DNA of 64,000 nucleotides from Corella eumyota (GCA_963082875.1 OY720103.1:8184001-8248000); one strand, 5' to 3'. Shown: positions 45,313-57,496, counted from the stretch's first letter. The notes: a model not told the origin generated them from the sequence alone. Made by a program: numbers and translations.

Positions 45313-45479
45313 TTTATAAGTTTTATAGCATATTAGAAAGTACTTTATGTAGAAGTCATTTTTTATCAAAATTTTTGAAAACTAATATATTTGATATAAT
45401 TGCTAAGCGACGCAAGTCATTTATTTTATTTTAAATATACACGGTTAATGATAAATGTGTTGGCTCACCACATCACATT

Positions 45480-45599
45480 GCCTACGACCATACCACGTTG
45501 AGTACACCCCATCTCGTCCGATCTGGGAAGTTAAGCAACGTCGGGCCCGGTTAGTACTTGGATGGGTGACCGCCTGGGAATACCGGGTGTCGTAGGCAT
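45480..45599 (+). rRNA. 5S rRNA, full length
   Basis: Class F1. Confidence 0.97.
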
Positions 45600-45760
45600 T
45601 TTATAAGTTTTTTAGCATATTAGAAAGTACCTTATGTATAAGTCATTTTTATAGAAATTTTTGAAAATTAATATATTTGATATAATTGCTAGGCGACGCA
45701 AGTCATTTATTTTATTTTAAATATACACGTTCAATGATAAATGTGTTGGCACATCACATT

Positions 45761-45880
45761 GCCTACGACCATACCACGTTGAGTACACCCCATCTCGTCC
45801 GATCTGGGAAGTTAAGCAACGTCGGGCCCGGTTAGTACTTGGATGGGTGACCGCCTGGGAATACCGGGTGTCGTAGGCAT
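45761..45880 (+). rRNA. 5S rRNA, full length
   Basis: Class F2, short leader. Confidence 0.96.
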
Positions 45881-46047
45881 TTTATAAGTTTTTTAGCATA
45901 TTAGAAAGTACCTTATGTAGAAGTCATTTTTTATCAAAATTTTTGAAAATTAATATATTTGATATAACTGCTAAGGGACGCAAGTCATTTATTTTATTTT
46001 AAATATACACGGTTAATGATAAATGTGTTGGCTCACCACATCACATT

Positions 46048-46167
46048 GCCTACGACCATACCACGTTGAGTACACCCCATCTCGTCCGATCTGGGAAGTT
46101 AAGCAACGTCGGGCCCGGTTAGTACTTGGATGGGTGACCGCCTGGGAATACCGGGTGTCGTAGGCAT
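46048..46167 (+). rRNA. 5S rRNA, full length
   Basis: Class F3. Confidence 0.97.
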
Positions 46168-46328
46168 TTTATAAGTTTTATAGCATATTAGAAAGTACTT
46201 TATGTAGAAGTCATTTTTTATCAAAATTTTTGAAAATTAATATATTTGATATAACTTCTAAGGGACGCAAGTCATTTATTTTATTTTAAATATACACGGT
46301 TAATGATAAATGTGTTGGCTCACCACAT

Positions 46329-46434
46329 CACGTTGAGTACACCCCATCTCGTCCGATCTGGGAAGTTAAGCAACGTCGGGCCCGGTTAGTACTTGGATGG
46401 GTGACCGCCTGGGAATACCGGGTGTCGTAGGCAT
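46329..46434 (+). pseudogene. 5S rRNA, 5'-truncated
   Basis: Class T1. Confidence 0.85.
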
Positions 46435-46601
46435 TTTATAAGTTTTATAGCATATTAGAAAGTACTTTATGTAGAAGTCATTTTTTATCAAAATTTTTGA
46501 AAACTAATATATTTGATATAATTGCTAAGCGACGCAAGTCATTTATTTTATTTTAAATATACACGGTTAATGATAAATGTGTTGGCTCACCACATCACAT
46601 T

Positions 46602-46721
46602 GCCTACGACCATACCACGTTGAGTACACCCCATCTCGTCCGATCTGGGAAGTTAAGCAACGTCGGGCCCGGTTAGTACTTGGATGGGTGACCGCCTGGG
46701 AATACCGGGTGTCGTAGGCAT
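46602..46721 (+). rRNA. 5S rRNA, full length
   Basis: Class F1. 3' flank lacks T4. Confidence 0.97.
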
Positions 46722-46882
46722 TTAATAAGTTTTATAGCATATTAGGAAGTACTTTATGTAGAAGTCATTTTTTATCAAAATTTTTGAAAACTAATATATT
46801 TGATATAATTGCTTAGCGACGCAAGTCATTTATTTTATTTTAAATATACACGGTTAATGATAAATGTGTTGGCTCACCACAT

Positions 46883-46988
46883 CACGTTGAGTACACCCCA
46901 TCTCGTCCGATCTGGGAAGTTAAGCAACGTCGGGCCCGGTTAGTACTTGGATGGGTGACCGCCTGGGAATACCGGGTGTCGTAGGCAT
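46883..46988 (+). pseudogene. 5S rRNA, 5'-truncated
   Basis: Class T2 with ttaggaagta. Confidence 0.85.
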
Positions 46989-47149
46989 TTTATAAGTTTT
47001 ATAGCATATTAGAAAGTACTTTATGTAGAAGTCATTTTTTATCAAAATTTTTGAAAATTAATATATTTGATATAACTTCTAAGGGACGCAAGTCATTTAT
47101 TTTATTTTAAATATACACGGTTAATGATAAATGTGTTGGCTCACCACAT

Positions 47150-47255
47150 CACGTTGAGTACACCCCATCTCGTCCGATCTGGGAAGTTAAGCAACGTCGG
47201 GCCCGGTTAGTACTTGGATGGGTGACCGCCTGGGAATACCGGGTGTCGTAGGCAT
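47150..47255 (+). pseudogene. 5S rRNA, 5'-truncated
   Basis: Class T1. Confidence 0.85.
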
Positions 47256-47422
47256 TTTATAAGTTTTTTAGCATATTAGAAAGTACCTTATGTATAAGTC
47301 ATTTTTTATCAAAATTTTTGAAAATTAATATATTTGATATAACTGCTAAGGGACGCAAGTCATTTATTTTATTTTAAATATACACGGTTAATGATAAATG
47401 TGTTGGCTCACCACATCACATT

Positions 47423-47542
47423 GCCTACGACCATACCACGTTGAGTACACCCCATCTCGTCCGATCTGGGAAGTTAAGCAACGTCGGGCCCGGTTAGTAC
47501 TTGGATGGGTGACCGCCTGGGAATACCGGGTGTCGTAGGCAT
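47423..47542 (+). rRNA. 5S rRNA, full length
   Basis: Class F4. Confidence 0.97.
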
Positions 47543-47703
47543 TTTATAAGTTTTATAGCATATTAGAAAGTACTTTATGTAGAAGTCATTTTTTATCAAA
47601 ATTTTTGAAAATTAATATATTTGATATAACTTCTAAGGGACGCAAGTCATTTATTTTATTTTAAATATACACGGTTAATGATAAATGTGTTGGCTCACCA
47701 CAT

Positions 47704-47809
47704 CACGTTGAGTACACCCCATCTCGTCCGATCTGGGAAGTTAAGCAACGTCGGGCCCGGTTAGTACTTGGATGGGTGACCGCCTGGGAATACCGGGTGT
47801 CGTAGGCAT
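47704..47809 (+). pseudogene. 5S rRNA, 5'-truncated
   Basis: Class T1. Confidence 0.85.
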
Positions 47810-47976
47810 TTTATAAGTTTTATAGCATATTAGAAAGTACTTTATGTAGAAGTCATTTTTTATCAAAATTTTTGAAAACTAATATATTTGATATAATTGC
47901 TAAGCGACGCAAGTCATTTATTTTATTTTAAATATACACGTTTAATGATAAATGTGTTGGCTCACCACATCACATT

Positions 47977-48096
47977 GCCTACGACCATACCACGTTGAGT
48001 ACACCCCATCTCGTCCGATCTGGGAAGTTAAGCAACGTCGGGCCCGGTTAGTACTTGGATGGGTGACCGCCTGGGAATACCGGGTGTCGTAGGCAT
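47977..48096 (+). rRNA. 5S rRNA, full length
   Basis: Class F1 with cacgtttaatg. 3' flank lacks T4. Confidence 0.97.
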
Positions 48097-48257
48097 TTAA
48101 TAAGTTTTATAGCATATTAGAAAGTACTTTATGTAGAAGTCATTTTTTATCAAAATTTTTGAAAACTAATATATTTGATATAATTGCTTAGCGACGCAAG
48201 TCATTTATTTTATTTTAAATATACACGGTTAATGATAAATGTGTTGGCTCACCACAT

Positions 48258-48363
48258 CACGTTAAGTACACCCCATCTCGTCCGATCTGGGAAGTTAAGC
48301 AACGTCGGGCCCGGTTAGTACTTGGATGGGTGACCGCCTGGGAATACCGGGTGTCGTAGGCAT
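48258..48363 (+). pseudogene. 5S rRNA, 5'-truncated, G21A
   Basis: Class T2A. Confidence 0.85.
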
Positions 48364-48524
48364 TTTATAAGTTTTATAGCATATTAGAAAGTACTTTATG
48401 TAGAAGTCATTTTTTATCAAAATTTTTGAAAACTAATATATTTGATATAACTGCTAAGGGACGCAAGTCATTTATTTTATTTTAAATATACACGGTTAAT
48501 GATAAATGTGTTGGCTCACCACAT

Positions 48525-48630
48525 CACGTTGAGTACACCCCATCTCGTCCGATCTGGGAAGTTAAGCAACGTCGGGCCCGGTTAGTACTTGGATGGGTGA
48601 CCGCCTGGGAATACCGGGTGTCGTAGGCAT
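48525..48630 (+). pseudogene. 5S rRNA, 5'-truncated
   Basis: Class T3. Confidence 0.85.
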
Positions 48631-48797
48631 TTTATAAGTTTTATAGCATATTAGAAAGTACTTTATGTAGAAGTCATTTTTTATCAAAATTTTTGAAAAC
48701 TAATATATTTGATATAATTGCTAAGCGACGCAAGTCATTTATTTTATTTTAAATATACACGGTTAATGATAAATGTGTTGGCTCACCACATCACATT

Positions 48798-48917
48798 GCC
48801 TACGACCATACCACGTTGAGTACACCCCATCTCGTCCGATCTGGGAAGTTAAGCAACGTCGGGCCCGGTTAGTACTTGGATGGGTGACCGCCTGGGAATA
48901 CCGGGTGTCGTAGGCAT
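48798..48917 (+). rRNA. 5S rRNA, full length
   Basis: Class F1. Confidence 0.97.
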
Positions 48918-49078
48918 TTTATAAGTTTTTTAGCATATTAGAAAGTACCTTATGTATAAGTCATTTTTATAGAAATTTTTGAAAATTAATATATTTGATA
49001 TAATTGCTAGGCGACGCAAGTCATTTATTTTATTTTAAATATACACGTTCAATGATAAATGTGTTGGCACATCACATT

Positions 49079-49198
49079 GCCTACGACCATACCACGTTGA
49101 GTACACCCCATCTCGTCCGATCTGGGAAGTTAAGCAACGTCGGGCCCGGTTAGTACTTGGATGGGTGACCGCCTGGGAATACCGGGTGTCGTAGGCAT
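49079..49198 (+). rRNA. 5S rRNA, full length
   Basis: Class F2, short leader. Confidence 0.96.
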
Positions 49199-49365
49199 TT
49201 TATAAGTTTTTTAGCATATTAGAAAGTACCTTATGTAGAAGTCATTTTTTATCAAAATTTTTGAAAATTAATATATTTGATATAACTGCTAAGGGACGCA
49301 AGTCATTTATTTTATTTTAAATATACACGGTTAATGATAAATGTGTTGGCTCACCACATCACATT

Positions 49366-49485
49366 GCCTACGACCATACCACGTTGAGTACACCCCATCT
49401 CGTCCGATCTGGGAAGTTAAGCAACGTCGGGCCCGGTTAGTACTTGGATGGGTGACCGCCTGGGAATACCGGGTGTCGTAGGCAT
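49366..49485 (+). rRNA. 5S rRNA, full length
   Basis: Class F3. Confidence 0.97.
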
Positions 49486-49646
49486 TTTATAAGTTTTATA
49501 GCATATTAGAAAGTACTTTATGTAGAAGTCATTTTTTATCAAAATTTTTGAAAATTAATATATTTGATATAACTTCTAAGGGACGCAAGTCATTTATTTT
49601 ATTTTAAATATACACGGTTAATGATAAATGTGTTGGCTCACCACAT

Positions 49647-49752
49647 CACGTTGAGTACACCCCATCTCGTCCGATCTGGGAAGTTAAGCAACGTCGGGCC
49701 CGGTTAGTACTTGGATGGGTGACCGCCTGGGAATACCGGGTGTCGTAGGCAT
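49647..49752 (+). pseudogene. 5S rRNA, 5'-truncated
   Basis: Class T1; the normal gggacgcaag, unlike its block partner at 38536. Confidence 0.85.
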
Positions 49753-49919
49753 TTTATAAGTTTTATAGCATATTAGAAAGTACTTTATGTAGAAGTCATT
49801 TTTTATCAAAATTTTTGAAAACTAATATATTTGATATAATTGCTAAGCGACGCAAGTCATTTATTTTATTTTAAATATACACGGTTAATGATAAATGTGT
49901 TGGCTCACCACATCACATT

Positions 49920-50039
49920 GCCTACGACCATACCACGTTGAGTACACCCCATCTCGTCCGATCTGGGAAGTTAAGCAACGTCGGGCCCGGTTAGTACTTG
50001 GATGGGTGACCGCCTGGGAATACCGGGTGTCGTAGGCAT
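49920..50039 (+). rRNA. 5S rRNA, full length
   Basis: Class F1. 3' flank lacks T4. Confidence 0.97.
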
Positions 50040-50200
50040 TTAATAAGTTTTATAGCATATTAGAAAGTACTTTATGTAGAAGTCATTTTTTATCAAAATT
50101 TTTGAAAACTAATATATTTGATATAATTGCTTAGCGACGCAAGTCATTTATTTTATTTTAAATATACACGGTTAATGATAAATGTGTTGGCACACCACAT

Positions 50201-50306
50201 CACGTTGAGTACACCCCATCTCGTCCGATCTGGGAAGTTAAGCAACGTCGGGCCCGGTTAGTACTTGGATGGGTGACCGCCTGGGAATACCGGGTGTCGT
50301 AGGCAT
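50201..50306 (+). pseudogene. 5S rRNA, 5'-truncated
   Basis: Class T2 with private leader variant ggcacaccac. Confidence 0.85.
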
Positions 50307-50467
50307 TTTATAAGTTTTATAGCATATTAGAAAGTACTTTATGTAGAAGTCATTTTTTATCAAAATTTTTGAAAATTAATATATTTGATATAACTTCTAA
50401 GGGACGCAAGTCATTTATTTTATTTTAAATATACACGGTTAATGATAAATGTGTTGGCTCACCACAT

Positions 50468-50573
50468 CACGTTGAGTACACCCCATCTCGTCCGATCTGG
50501 GAAGTTAAGCAACGTCGGGCCCGGTTAGTACTTGGATGGGTGACCGCCTGGGAATACCGGGTGTCGTAGGCAT
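50468..50573 (+). pseudogene. 5S rRNA, 5'-truncated
   Basis: Class T1. Confidence 0.85.
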
Positions 50574-50740
50574 TTTATAAGTTTTTTAGCATATTAGAAA
50601 GTACCTTATGTAGAAGTCATTTTTTATCAAAATTTTTGAAAATTAATATATTTGATATAACTGCTAAGGGACGCAAGTCATTTATTTTATTTTAAATATA
50701 CACGGTTAATGATAAATGTGTTGGCTCACCACATCACATT

Positions 50741-50860
50741 GCCTACGACCATACCACGTTGAGTACACCCCATCTCGTCCGATCTGGGAAGTTAAGCAAC
50801 GTCGGGCCCGGTTAGTACTTGGATGGGTGACCGCCTGGGAATACCGGGTGTCGTAGGCAT
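50741..50860 (+). rRNA. 5S rRNA, full length
   Basis: Class F3. Confidence 0.97.
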
Positions 50861-51021
50861 TTTATAAGTTTTATAGCATATTAGAAAGTACTTTATGTAG
50901 AAGTCACTTTTTATCAAAATTTTTGAAAATTAATATATTTGATATAACTTCTAAGGGACGCAAGTCATTTATTTTATTTTAAATATACACGGTTAATGAT
51001 AAATGTGTTGGCTCACCACAT

Positions 51022-51127
51022 CACGTTGAGTACACCCCATCTCGTCCGATCTGGGAAGTTAAGCAACGTCGGGCCCGGTTAGTACTTGGATGGGTGACCG
51101 CCTGGGAATACCGGGTGTCGTAGGCAT
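51022..51127 (+). pseudogene. 5S rRNA, 5'-truncated
   Basis: Class T1 with agtcacttttt. Confidence 0.85.
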
Positions 51128-51294
51128 TTTATAAGTTTTATAGCATATTAGAAAGTACTTTATGTAGAAGTCATTTTTTATCAAAATTTTTGAAAACTAA
51201 TATATTTGATATAATTGCTAAGCGACGCAAGTCATTTATTTTATTTTAAATATATACGGTTAATGATAAATGTGTTGGCTCACCACATCACATT

Positions 51295-51414
51295 GCCTAC
51301 GACCATACCACGTTGAGTACACCCCATCTCGTCCGATCTGGGAAGTTAAGCAACGTCGGGCCCGGTTAGTACTTGGATGGGTGACCGCCTGGGAATACCG
51401 GGTGTCGTAGGCAT
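51295..51414 (+). rRNA. 5S rRNA, full length
   Basis: Class F1 with aaatatatacgg. 3' flank lacks T4. Confidence 0.97.
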
Positions 51415-51575
51415 TTAATAAGTTTTATAGCATATTAGAAAGTACTTTATGTAGAAGTCATTTTTTATCAAAATTTTTGAAAACTAATATATTTGATATA
51501 ATTGCTTAGCGACGCAAGTCATTTATTTTATTTTAAATATACACGGTTAATGATAAATGTGTTGGCTCACCACAT

Positions 51576-51681
51576 CACGTTAAGTACACCCCATCTCGTC
51601 CGATCTGGGAAGTTAAGCAACGTCGGGCCCGGTTAGTACTTGGATGGGTGACCGCCTGGGAATACCGGGTGTCGTAGGCAT
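51576..51681 (+). pseudogene. 5S rRNA, 5'-truncated, G21A
   Basis: Class T2A. Confidence 0.85.
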
Positions 51682-51848
51682 TTTATAAGTTTTATAGCAT
51701 ATTAGAAAGTACTTTATGTAGAAGTCATTTTTTATCAAAATTTTTGAAAACTAATATATTTGATATAATTGCTAAGCGACGCAAGTCATTTATTTTATTT
51801 TAAATATACACGGTTAATGATAAATGTGTTGGCTTACCACATCACATT

Positions 51849-51968
51849 GCCTACGACCATACCACGTTGAGTACACCCCATCTCGTCCGATCTGGGAAGT
51901 TAAGCAACGTCGGGCCCGGTTAGTACTTAGATGGGTGACCGCCTGGGAATACCGGGTGTCGTAGGCAT
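51849..51968 (+). rRNA. 5S rRNA, full length, G81A
   Basis: F1 spacer with ggcttacc leader and G81A. Confidence 0.93.
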
Positions 51969-52129
51969 TTTATAAGTTTTTTAGCATATTAGAAAGTACC
52001 TTATGTATAAGTCATTTTTATCGAAATTTTTGAAAATTAATATATTTGATATAATTGCTAGGCGACGCAAGTCATTTATTTTATTTTAAATATACCTGGG
52101 TAATGTTAAATGTGTTGGCACATCACATT

Positions 52130-52249
52130 GCCTACGACCATACCACGTTGAGTACACCCCATCTCGTCCGATCTGGGAAGTTAAGCAACGTCGGGCCCGG
52201 TTAGTACTTGGATGGGTGACCGCCTGGGAATACCGGGTGTCGTAGGCAT
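52130..52249 (+). rRNA. 5S rRNA, full length
   Basis: Class F2 sub-variant with the changed GTTAAATG leader. Confidence 0.94.
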
Positions 52250-52410
52250 TTTATAAGTTTTATAGCATATTAGAAAGTACTTTATGTAGAAGTCATTTTT
52301 TATCAAAATTTTTGAAAATTAATATATTTGATATAACTTCTAAGGGACGCAAGTCATTTATTTTATTTTAAATATACACGGTTAATGATAAATGTGTTGG
52401 CTCACCACAT

Positions 52411-52516
52411 CACGTTGAGTACACCCCATCTCGTCCGATCTGGGAAGTTGAGCAACGTCGGGCCCGGTTAGTACTTGGATGGGTGACCGCCTGGGAATAC
52501 CGGGTGTCGTAGGCAT
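52411..52516 (+). pseudogene. 5S rRNA, 5'-truncated, A54G
   Basis: Class T1 with A54G; third and last such copy. Confidence 0.85.
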
Positions 52517-52683
52517 TTTATAAGTTTTATAGCATATTAGAAAGTACTTTATGTAGAAGTCATTTTTTATCAAAATTTTTGAAAACTAATATATTTGATA
52601 TAATTGCTAAGCGACGCAAGTCATTTATTTTATTTTAAATATACACGGTTAATGATAAATGTGTTGGCTCACCACATCACATT

Positions 52684-52803
52684 GCCTACGACCATACCAC
52701 GTTGAGTACACCCCATCTCGTCCGATCTGGGAAGTTAAGCAACGTCGGGCCCGGTTAGTACTTGGATGGGTGACCGCCTGGGAATACCGGGTGTCGTAGG
52801 CAT
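52684..52803 (+). rRNA. 5S rRNA, full length
   Basis: Class F1. 3' flank lacks T4. Confidence 0.97.
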
Positions 52804-52964
52804 TTAATAAGTTTTATAGCATATTAGAAAGTACTTTATGTAGAAGTCATTTTTTATCAAAATTTTTGAAAACTAATATATTTGATATAATTGCTTAGCG
52901 ACGCAAGTCATTTATTTTATTTTAAATATACACGGTTAATGATAAATGTGTTGGCTCACCACAT

Positions 52965-53070
52965 CACGTTAAGTACACCCCATCTCGTCCGATCTGGGAA
53001 GTTAAGCAACGTCGGGCCCGGTTAGTACTTGGATGGGTGACCGCCTGGGAATACCGGGTGTCGTAGGCAT
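52965..53070 (+). pseudogene. 5S rRNA, 5'-truncated, G21A
   Basis: Class T2A. Confidence 0.85.
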
Positions 53071-53237
53071 TTTATAAGTTTTATAGCATATTAGAAAGTA
53101 CTTTATGTAGAAGTCATTTTTTATCAAAATTTTTGAAAATTAATATATTTGATATAACTTCTAAGGGACGCAAGTCATTTATTTTATTTTAAATATACAC
53201 GGTTAATGATAAATGTGTTGGCTCACCACATCACATT
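53071..53237 (+). repeat. Spacer of class F5 (T1-like spacer before a full gene)
   Basis: Carries aaaattaat and acttctaaggg but leads into a complete gene, as at 569-735. Confidence 0.75.
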
Positions 53238-53357
53238 GCCTACGACCATACCACGTTGAGTACACCCCATCTCGTCCGATCTGGGAAGTTAAGCAACGTC
53301 GGGCCCGGTTAGTACTTGGATGGGTGACCGCCTGGGAATACCGGGTGTCGTAGGCAT
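53238..53357 (+). rRNA. 5S rRNA, full length
   Basis: Class F5. Confidence 0.96.
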
Positions 53358-53518
53358 TTTATAAGTTTTATAGCATATTAGAAAGTACTTTATGTAGAAG
53401 TCATTTTTTATCAAAATTTTTGAAAATTAATATATTTGATATAACTTCTAAGGGACGCAAGTCATTTATTTTATTTTAAATATACACGGTTAATGATAAA
53501 TGTGTTGGCTCACCACAT

Positions 53519-53624
53519 CACGTTGAGTACACCCCATCTCGTCCGATCTGGGAAGTTAAGCAACGTCGGGCCCGGTTAGTACTTGGATGGGTGACCGCCT
53601 GGGAATACCGGGTGTCGTAGGCAT
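53519..53624 (+). pseudogene. 5S rRNA, 5'-truncated
   Basis: Class T1. Confidence 0.85.
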
Positions 53625-53785
53625 TTTATAAGTTTTTTAGCATATTAGAAAGTACTTTATGTAGAAGTCATTTTTTATCAAAATTTTTGAAAATTAATAT
53701 ATTTGATATAACTTCTAAGGGACGCAAGTCATTTATTTTATTTTAAATATACACGGTTAATGATAAATGTGTTGGCTCACCACAT
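53625..53785 (+). repeat. Recombinant spacer, F2/F3 head with T1 body
   Basis: Same ttttttagc-to-actttatg switch as 43369-43529. Confidence 0.78.
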
Positions 53786-53891
53786 CACGTTGAGTACACC
53801 CCATCTCGTCCGATCTGGGAAGTTAAGCAACGTCGGGCCCGGTTAGTACTTGGATGGGTGACCGCCTGGGAATACCGGGTGTCGTAGGCAT
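53786..53891 (+). pseudogene. 5S rRNA, 5'-truncated
   Basis: T1 gene on the recombinant spacer. Confidence 0.85.
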
Positions 53892-54058
53892 TTTATAAGT
53901 TTTTTAGCATATTAGAAAGTACCTTATGTAGAAGTCATTTTTTATCAAAATTTTTGAAAATTAATATATTTGATATAACTGCTAAGGGACGCAAGTCATT
54001 TATTTTATTTTAAATATACACGGTTAATGATAAATGTGTTGGCTCACCACATCACATT

Positions 54059-54178
54059 GCCTACGACCATACCACGTTGAGTACACCCCATCTCGTCCGA
54101 TCTGGGAAGTTAAGCAACGTCGGGCCCGGTTAGTACTTGGATGGGTGACCGCCTGGGAATACCGGGTGTCGTAGGCAT
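54059..54178 (+). rRNA. 5S rRNA, full length
   Basis: Class F3. Confidence 0.97.
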
Positions 54179-54339
54179 TTTATAAGTTTTATAGCATATT
54201 AGAAAGTACTTTATGTAGAAGTCATTTTTTATCAAAATTTTTGAAAATTAATATATTTGATATAACTTCTAAGGGACGCAAGTCATTTATTTTATTTTAA
54301 ATATACACGGTTAATGATAAATGTGTTGGCTCACCACAT

Positions 54340-54445
54340 CACGTTGAGTACACCCCATCTCGTCCGATCTGGGAAGTTAAGCAACGTCGGGCCCGGTTAG
54401 TACTTGGATGGGTGACCGCCTGGGAATACCGGGTGTCGTAGGCAT
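54340..54445 (+). pseudogene. 5S rRNA, 5'-truncated
   Basis: Class T1. Confidence 0.85.
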
Positions 54446-54612
54446 TTTATAAGTTTTATAGCATATTAGAAAGTACTTTATGTAGAAGTCATTTTTTATC
54501 AAAATTTTTGAAAACTAATATATTTGATATAATTGCTAAGCGACGCAAGTCATTTATTTTATTTTAAATATACACGGTTAATGATAAATGTGTTGGCTCA
54601 CCACATCACATT

Positions 54613-54732
54613 GCCTACGACCATACCACGTTGAGTACACCCCATCTCGTCCGATCTGGGAAGTTAAGCAACGTCGGGCCCGGTTAGTACTTGGATGGGT
54701 GACCGCCTGGGAATACCGGGTGTCGTAGGCAT
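54613..54732 (+). rRNA. 5S rRNA, full length
   Basis: Class F1. Confidence 0.97.
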
Positions 54733-54893
54733 TTTATAAGTTTTTTAGCATATTAGAAAGTACCTTATGTATAAGTCATTTTTATAGAAATTTTTGAAAA
54801 TTAATATATTTGATATAATTGCTAGGCGACGCAAGTCATTTATTTTATTTTAAATATACACGTTCAATGATAAATGTGTTGGCACATCACATT

Positions 54894-55013
54894 GCCTACG
54901 ACCATACCACGTTGAGTACACCCCATCTCGTCCGATCTGGGAAGTTAAGCAACGTCGGGCCCGGTTAGTACTTGGATGGGTGACCGCCTGGGAATACCGG
55001 GTGTCGTAGGCAT
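54894..55013 (+). rRNA. 5S rRNA, full length
   Basis: Class F2, short leader. Confidence 0.96.
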
Positions 55014-55180
55014 TTTATAAGTTTTTTAGCATATTAGAAAGTACCTTATGTAGAAGTCATTTTTTATCAAAATTTTTGAAAATTAATATATTTGATATAA
55101 CTGCTAAGGGACGCAAGTCATTTATTTTATTTTAAATATACACGGTTAATGATAAATGTGTTGGCTCACCACATCACATT

Positions 55181-55300
55181 GCCTACGACCATACCACGTT
55201 GAGTACACCCCATCTCGTCCGATCTGGGAAGTTAAGCAACGTCGGGCCCGGTTAGTACTTGGATGGGTGACCGCCTGGGAATACCGGGTGTCGTAGGCAT
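55181..55300 (+). rRNA. 5S rRNA, full length
   Basis: Class F3. Confidence 0.97.
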
Positions 55301-55461
55301 TTTATAAGTTTTATAGCATATTAGAAAGTACTTTATGTAGAAGTCATTTTTTATCAAAATTTTTGAAAATTAATATATTTGATATAACTTCTAAGGGACG
55401 CAAGTCATTTATTTTATTTTAAATATACACGGTTAATGATAAATGTGTTGGCTCACCACAT

Positions 55462-55567
55462 CACGTTGAGTACACCCCATCTCGTCCGATCTGGGAAGTT
55501 AAGCAACGTCGGGCCCGGTTAGTACTTGGATGGGTGACCGCCTGGGAATACCGGGTGTCGTAGGCAT
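55462..55567 (+). pseudogene. 5S rRNA, 5'-truncated
   Basis: Class T1. Confidence 0.85.
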
Positions 55568-55734
55568 TTTATAAGTTTTATAGCATATTAGAAAGTACTT
55601 TATGTAGAAGTCATTTTTTATCAAAATTTTTGAAAACTAATATATTTGATATAATTGCTAAGCGACGCAAGTCATTTATTTTATTTTAAATATACACGGT
55701 TAATGATAAATGTGTTGGCTCACCACATCACATT

Positions 55735-55854
55735 GCCTACGACCATACCACGTTGAGTACACCCCATCTCGTCCGATCTGGGAAGTTAAGCAACGTCGGG
55801 CCCGGTTAGTACTTGGATGGGTGACCGCCTGGGAATACCGGGTGTCGTAGGCAT
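55735..55854 (+). rRNA. 5S rRNA, full length
   Basis: Class F1. 3' flank lacks T4. Confidence 0.97.
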
Positions 55855-56015
55855 TTAATAAGTTTTATAGCATATTAGAAAGTACTTTATGTAGAAGTCA
55901 TTTTTTATCAAAATTTTTGAAAACTAATATATTTGATATAATTGCTTAGCGACGCAAGTCATTTATTTTATTTTAAATATACACGGTTAATGATAAATGT
56001 GTTGGCTCACCACAT

Positions 56016-56121
56016 CACGTTGAGTACACCCCATCTCGTCCGATCTGGGAAGTTAAGCAACGTCGGGCCCGGTTAGTACTTGGATGGGTGACCGCCTGGG
56101 AATACCGGGTGTCGTAGGCAT
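56016..56121 (+). pseudogene. 5S rRNA, 5'-truncated
   Basis: Class T2; normal ttagaaagta here, unlike its block partners at 35772 and 46883. Confidence 0.85.
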
Positions 56122-56282
56122 TTTATAAGTTTTATAGCATATTAGAAAGTACTTTATGTAGAAGTCATTTTTTATCAAAATTTTTGAAAATTAATATATT
56201 TGATATAACTTCTAAGGGACGCAAGTCATTTATTTTATTTTAAATATACACGGTTAATGATAAATGTGTTGGCTCACCACAT

Positions 56283-56388
56283 CACGTTGAGTACACCCCA
56301 TCTCGTCCGATCTGGGAAGTTAAGCAACGTCGGGCCCGGTTAGTACTTGGATGGGTGACCGCCTGGGAATACCGGGTGTCGTAGGCAT
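56283..56388 (+). pseudogene. 5S rRNA, 5'-truncated
   Basis: Class T1. Confidence 0.85.
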
Positions 56389-56555
56389 TTTATAAGTTTT
56401 TTAGCATATTAGAAAGTACCTTATGTATAAGTCATTTTTTATCAAAATTTTTGAAAATTAATATATTTGATATAACTGCTAAGGGACGCAAGTCATTTAT
56501 TTTATTTTAAATATACACGGTTAATGATAAATGTGTTGGCTCACCACATCACATT

Positions 56556-56675
56556 GCCTACGACCATACCACGTTGAGTACACCCCATCTCGTCCGATCT
56601 GGGAAGTTAAGCAACGTCGGGCCCGGTTAGTACTTGGATGGGTGACCGCCTGGGAATACCGGGTGTCGTAGGCAT
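56556..56675 (+). rRNA. 5S rRNA, full length
   Basis: Class F4. Confidence 0.97.
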
Positions 56676-56836
56676 TTTATAAGTTTTATAGCATATTAGA
56701 AAGTACTTTATGTAGAAGTCATTTTTTATCAAAATTTTTGAAAATTAATATATTTGATATAACTTCTAAGGGACGCAAGTCATTTATTTTATTTTAAATA
56801 TACACGGTTAATGATAAATGTGTTGGCTCACCACAT

Positions 56837-56942
56837 CACGTTGAGTACACCCCATCTCGTCCGATCTGGGAAGTTAAGCAACGTCGGGCCCGGTTAGTAC
56901 TTGGATGGGTGACCGCCTGGGAATACCGGGTGTCGTAGGCAT
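56837..56942 (+). pseudogene. 5S rRNA, 5'-truncated
   Basis: Class T1. Confidence 0.85.
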
Positions 56943-57109
56943 TTTATAAGTTTTATAGCATATTAGAAAGTACTTTATGTAGAAGTCATTTTTTATCAAA
57001 ATTTTTGAAAACTAATATATTTGATATAATTGCTAAGCGACGCAAGTCATTTATTTTATTTTAAATATACACGTTTAATGATAAATGTGTTGGCTCACCA
57101 CATCACATT

Positions 57110-57229
57110 GCCTACGACCATACCACGTTGAGTACACCCCATCTCGTCCGATCTGGGAAGTTAAGCAACGTCGGGCCCGGTTAGTACTTGGATGGGTGAC
57201 CGCCTGGGAATACCGGGTGTCGTAGGCAT
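57110..57229 (+). rRNA. 5S rRNA, full length
   Basis: Class F1 with cacgtttaatg. 3' flank lacks T4. Confidence 0.97.
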
Positions 57230-57390
57230 TTAATAAGTTTTATAGCATATTAGAAAGTACTTTATGTAGAAGTCATTTTTTATCAAAATTTTTGAAAACT
57301 AATATATTTGATATAATTGCTTAGCGACGCAAGTCATTTATTTTATTTTAAATATACACGGTTAATGATAAATGTGTTGGCTCACCACAT

Positions 57391-57496
57391 CACGTTAAGT
57401 ACACCCCATCTCGTCCGATCTGGGAAGTTAAGCAACGTCGGGCCCGGTTAGTACTTGGATGGGTGACCGCCTGGGAATACCGGGTGTCGTAGGCAT
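57391..57496 (+). pseudogene. 5S rRNA, 5'-truncated, G21A
   Basis: Class T2A. Confidence 0.85.

Larger units (their letters stand above)
44477..52803 (+). repeat. 8.3-kb block, copy 2 (offset 11,111 bp)
   Basis: Partner of 33366-41692. The first copy is followed by the extra 1,122-bp duplication, this one is not. Confidence 0.88.
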
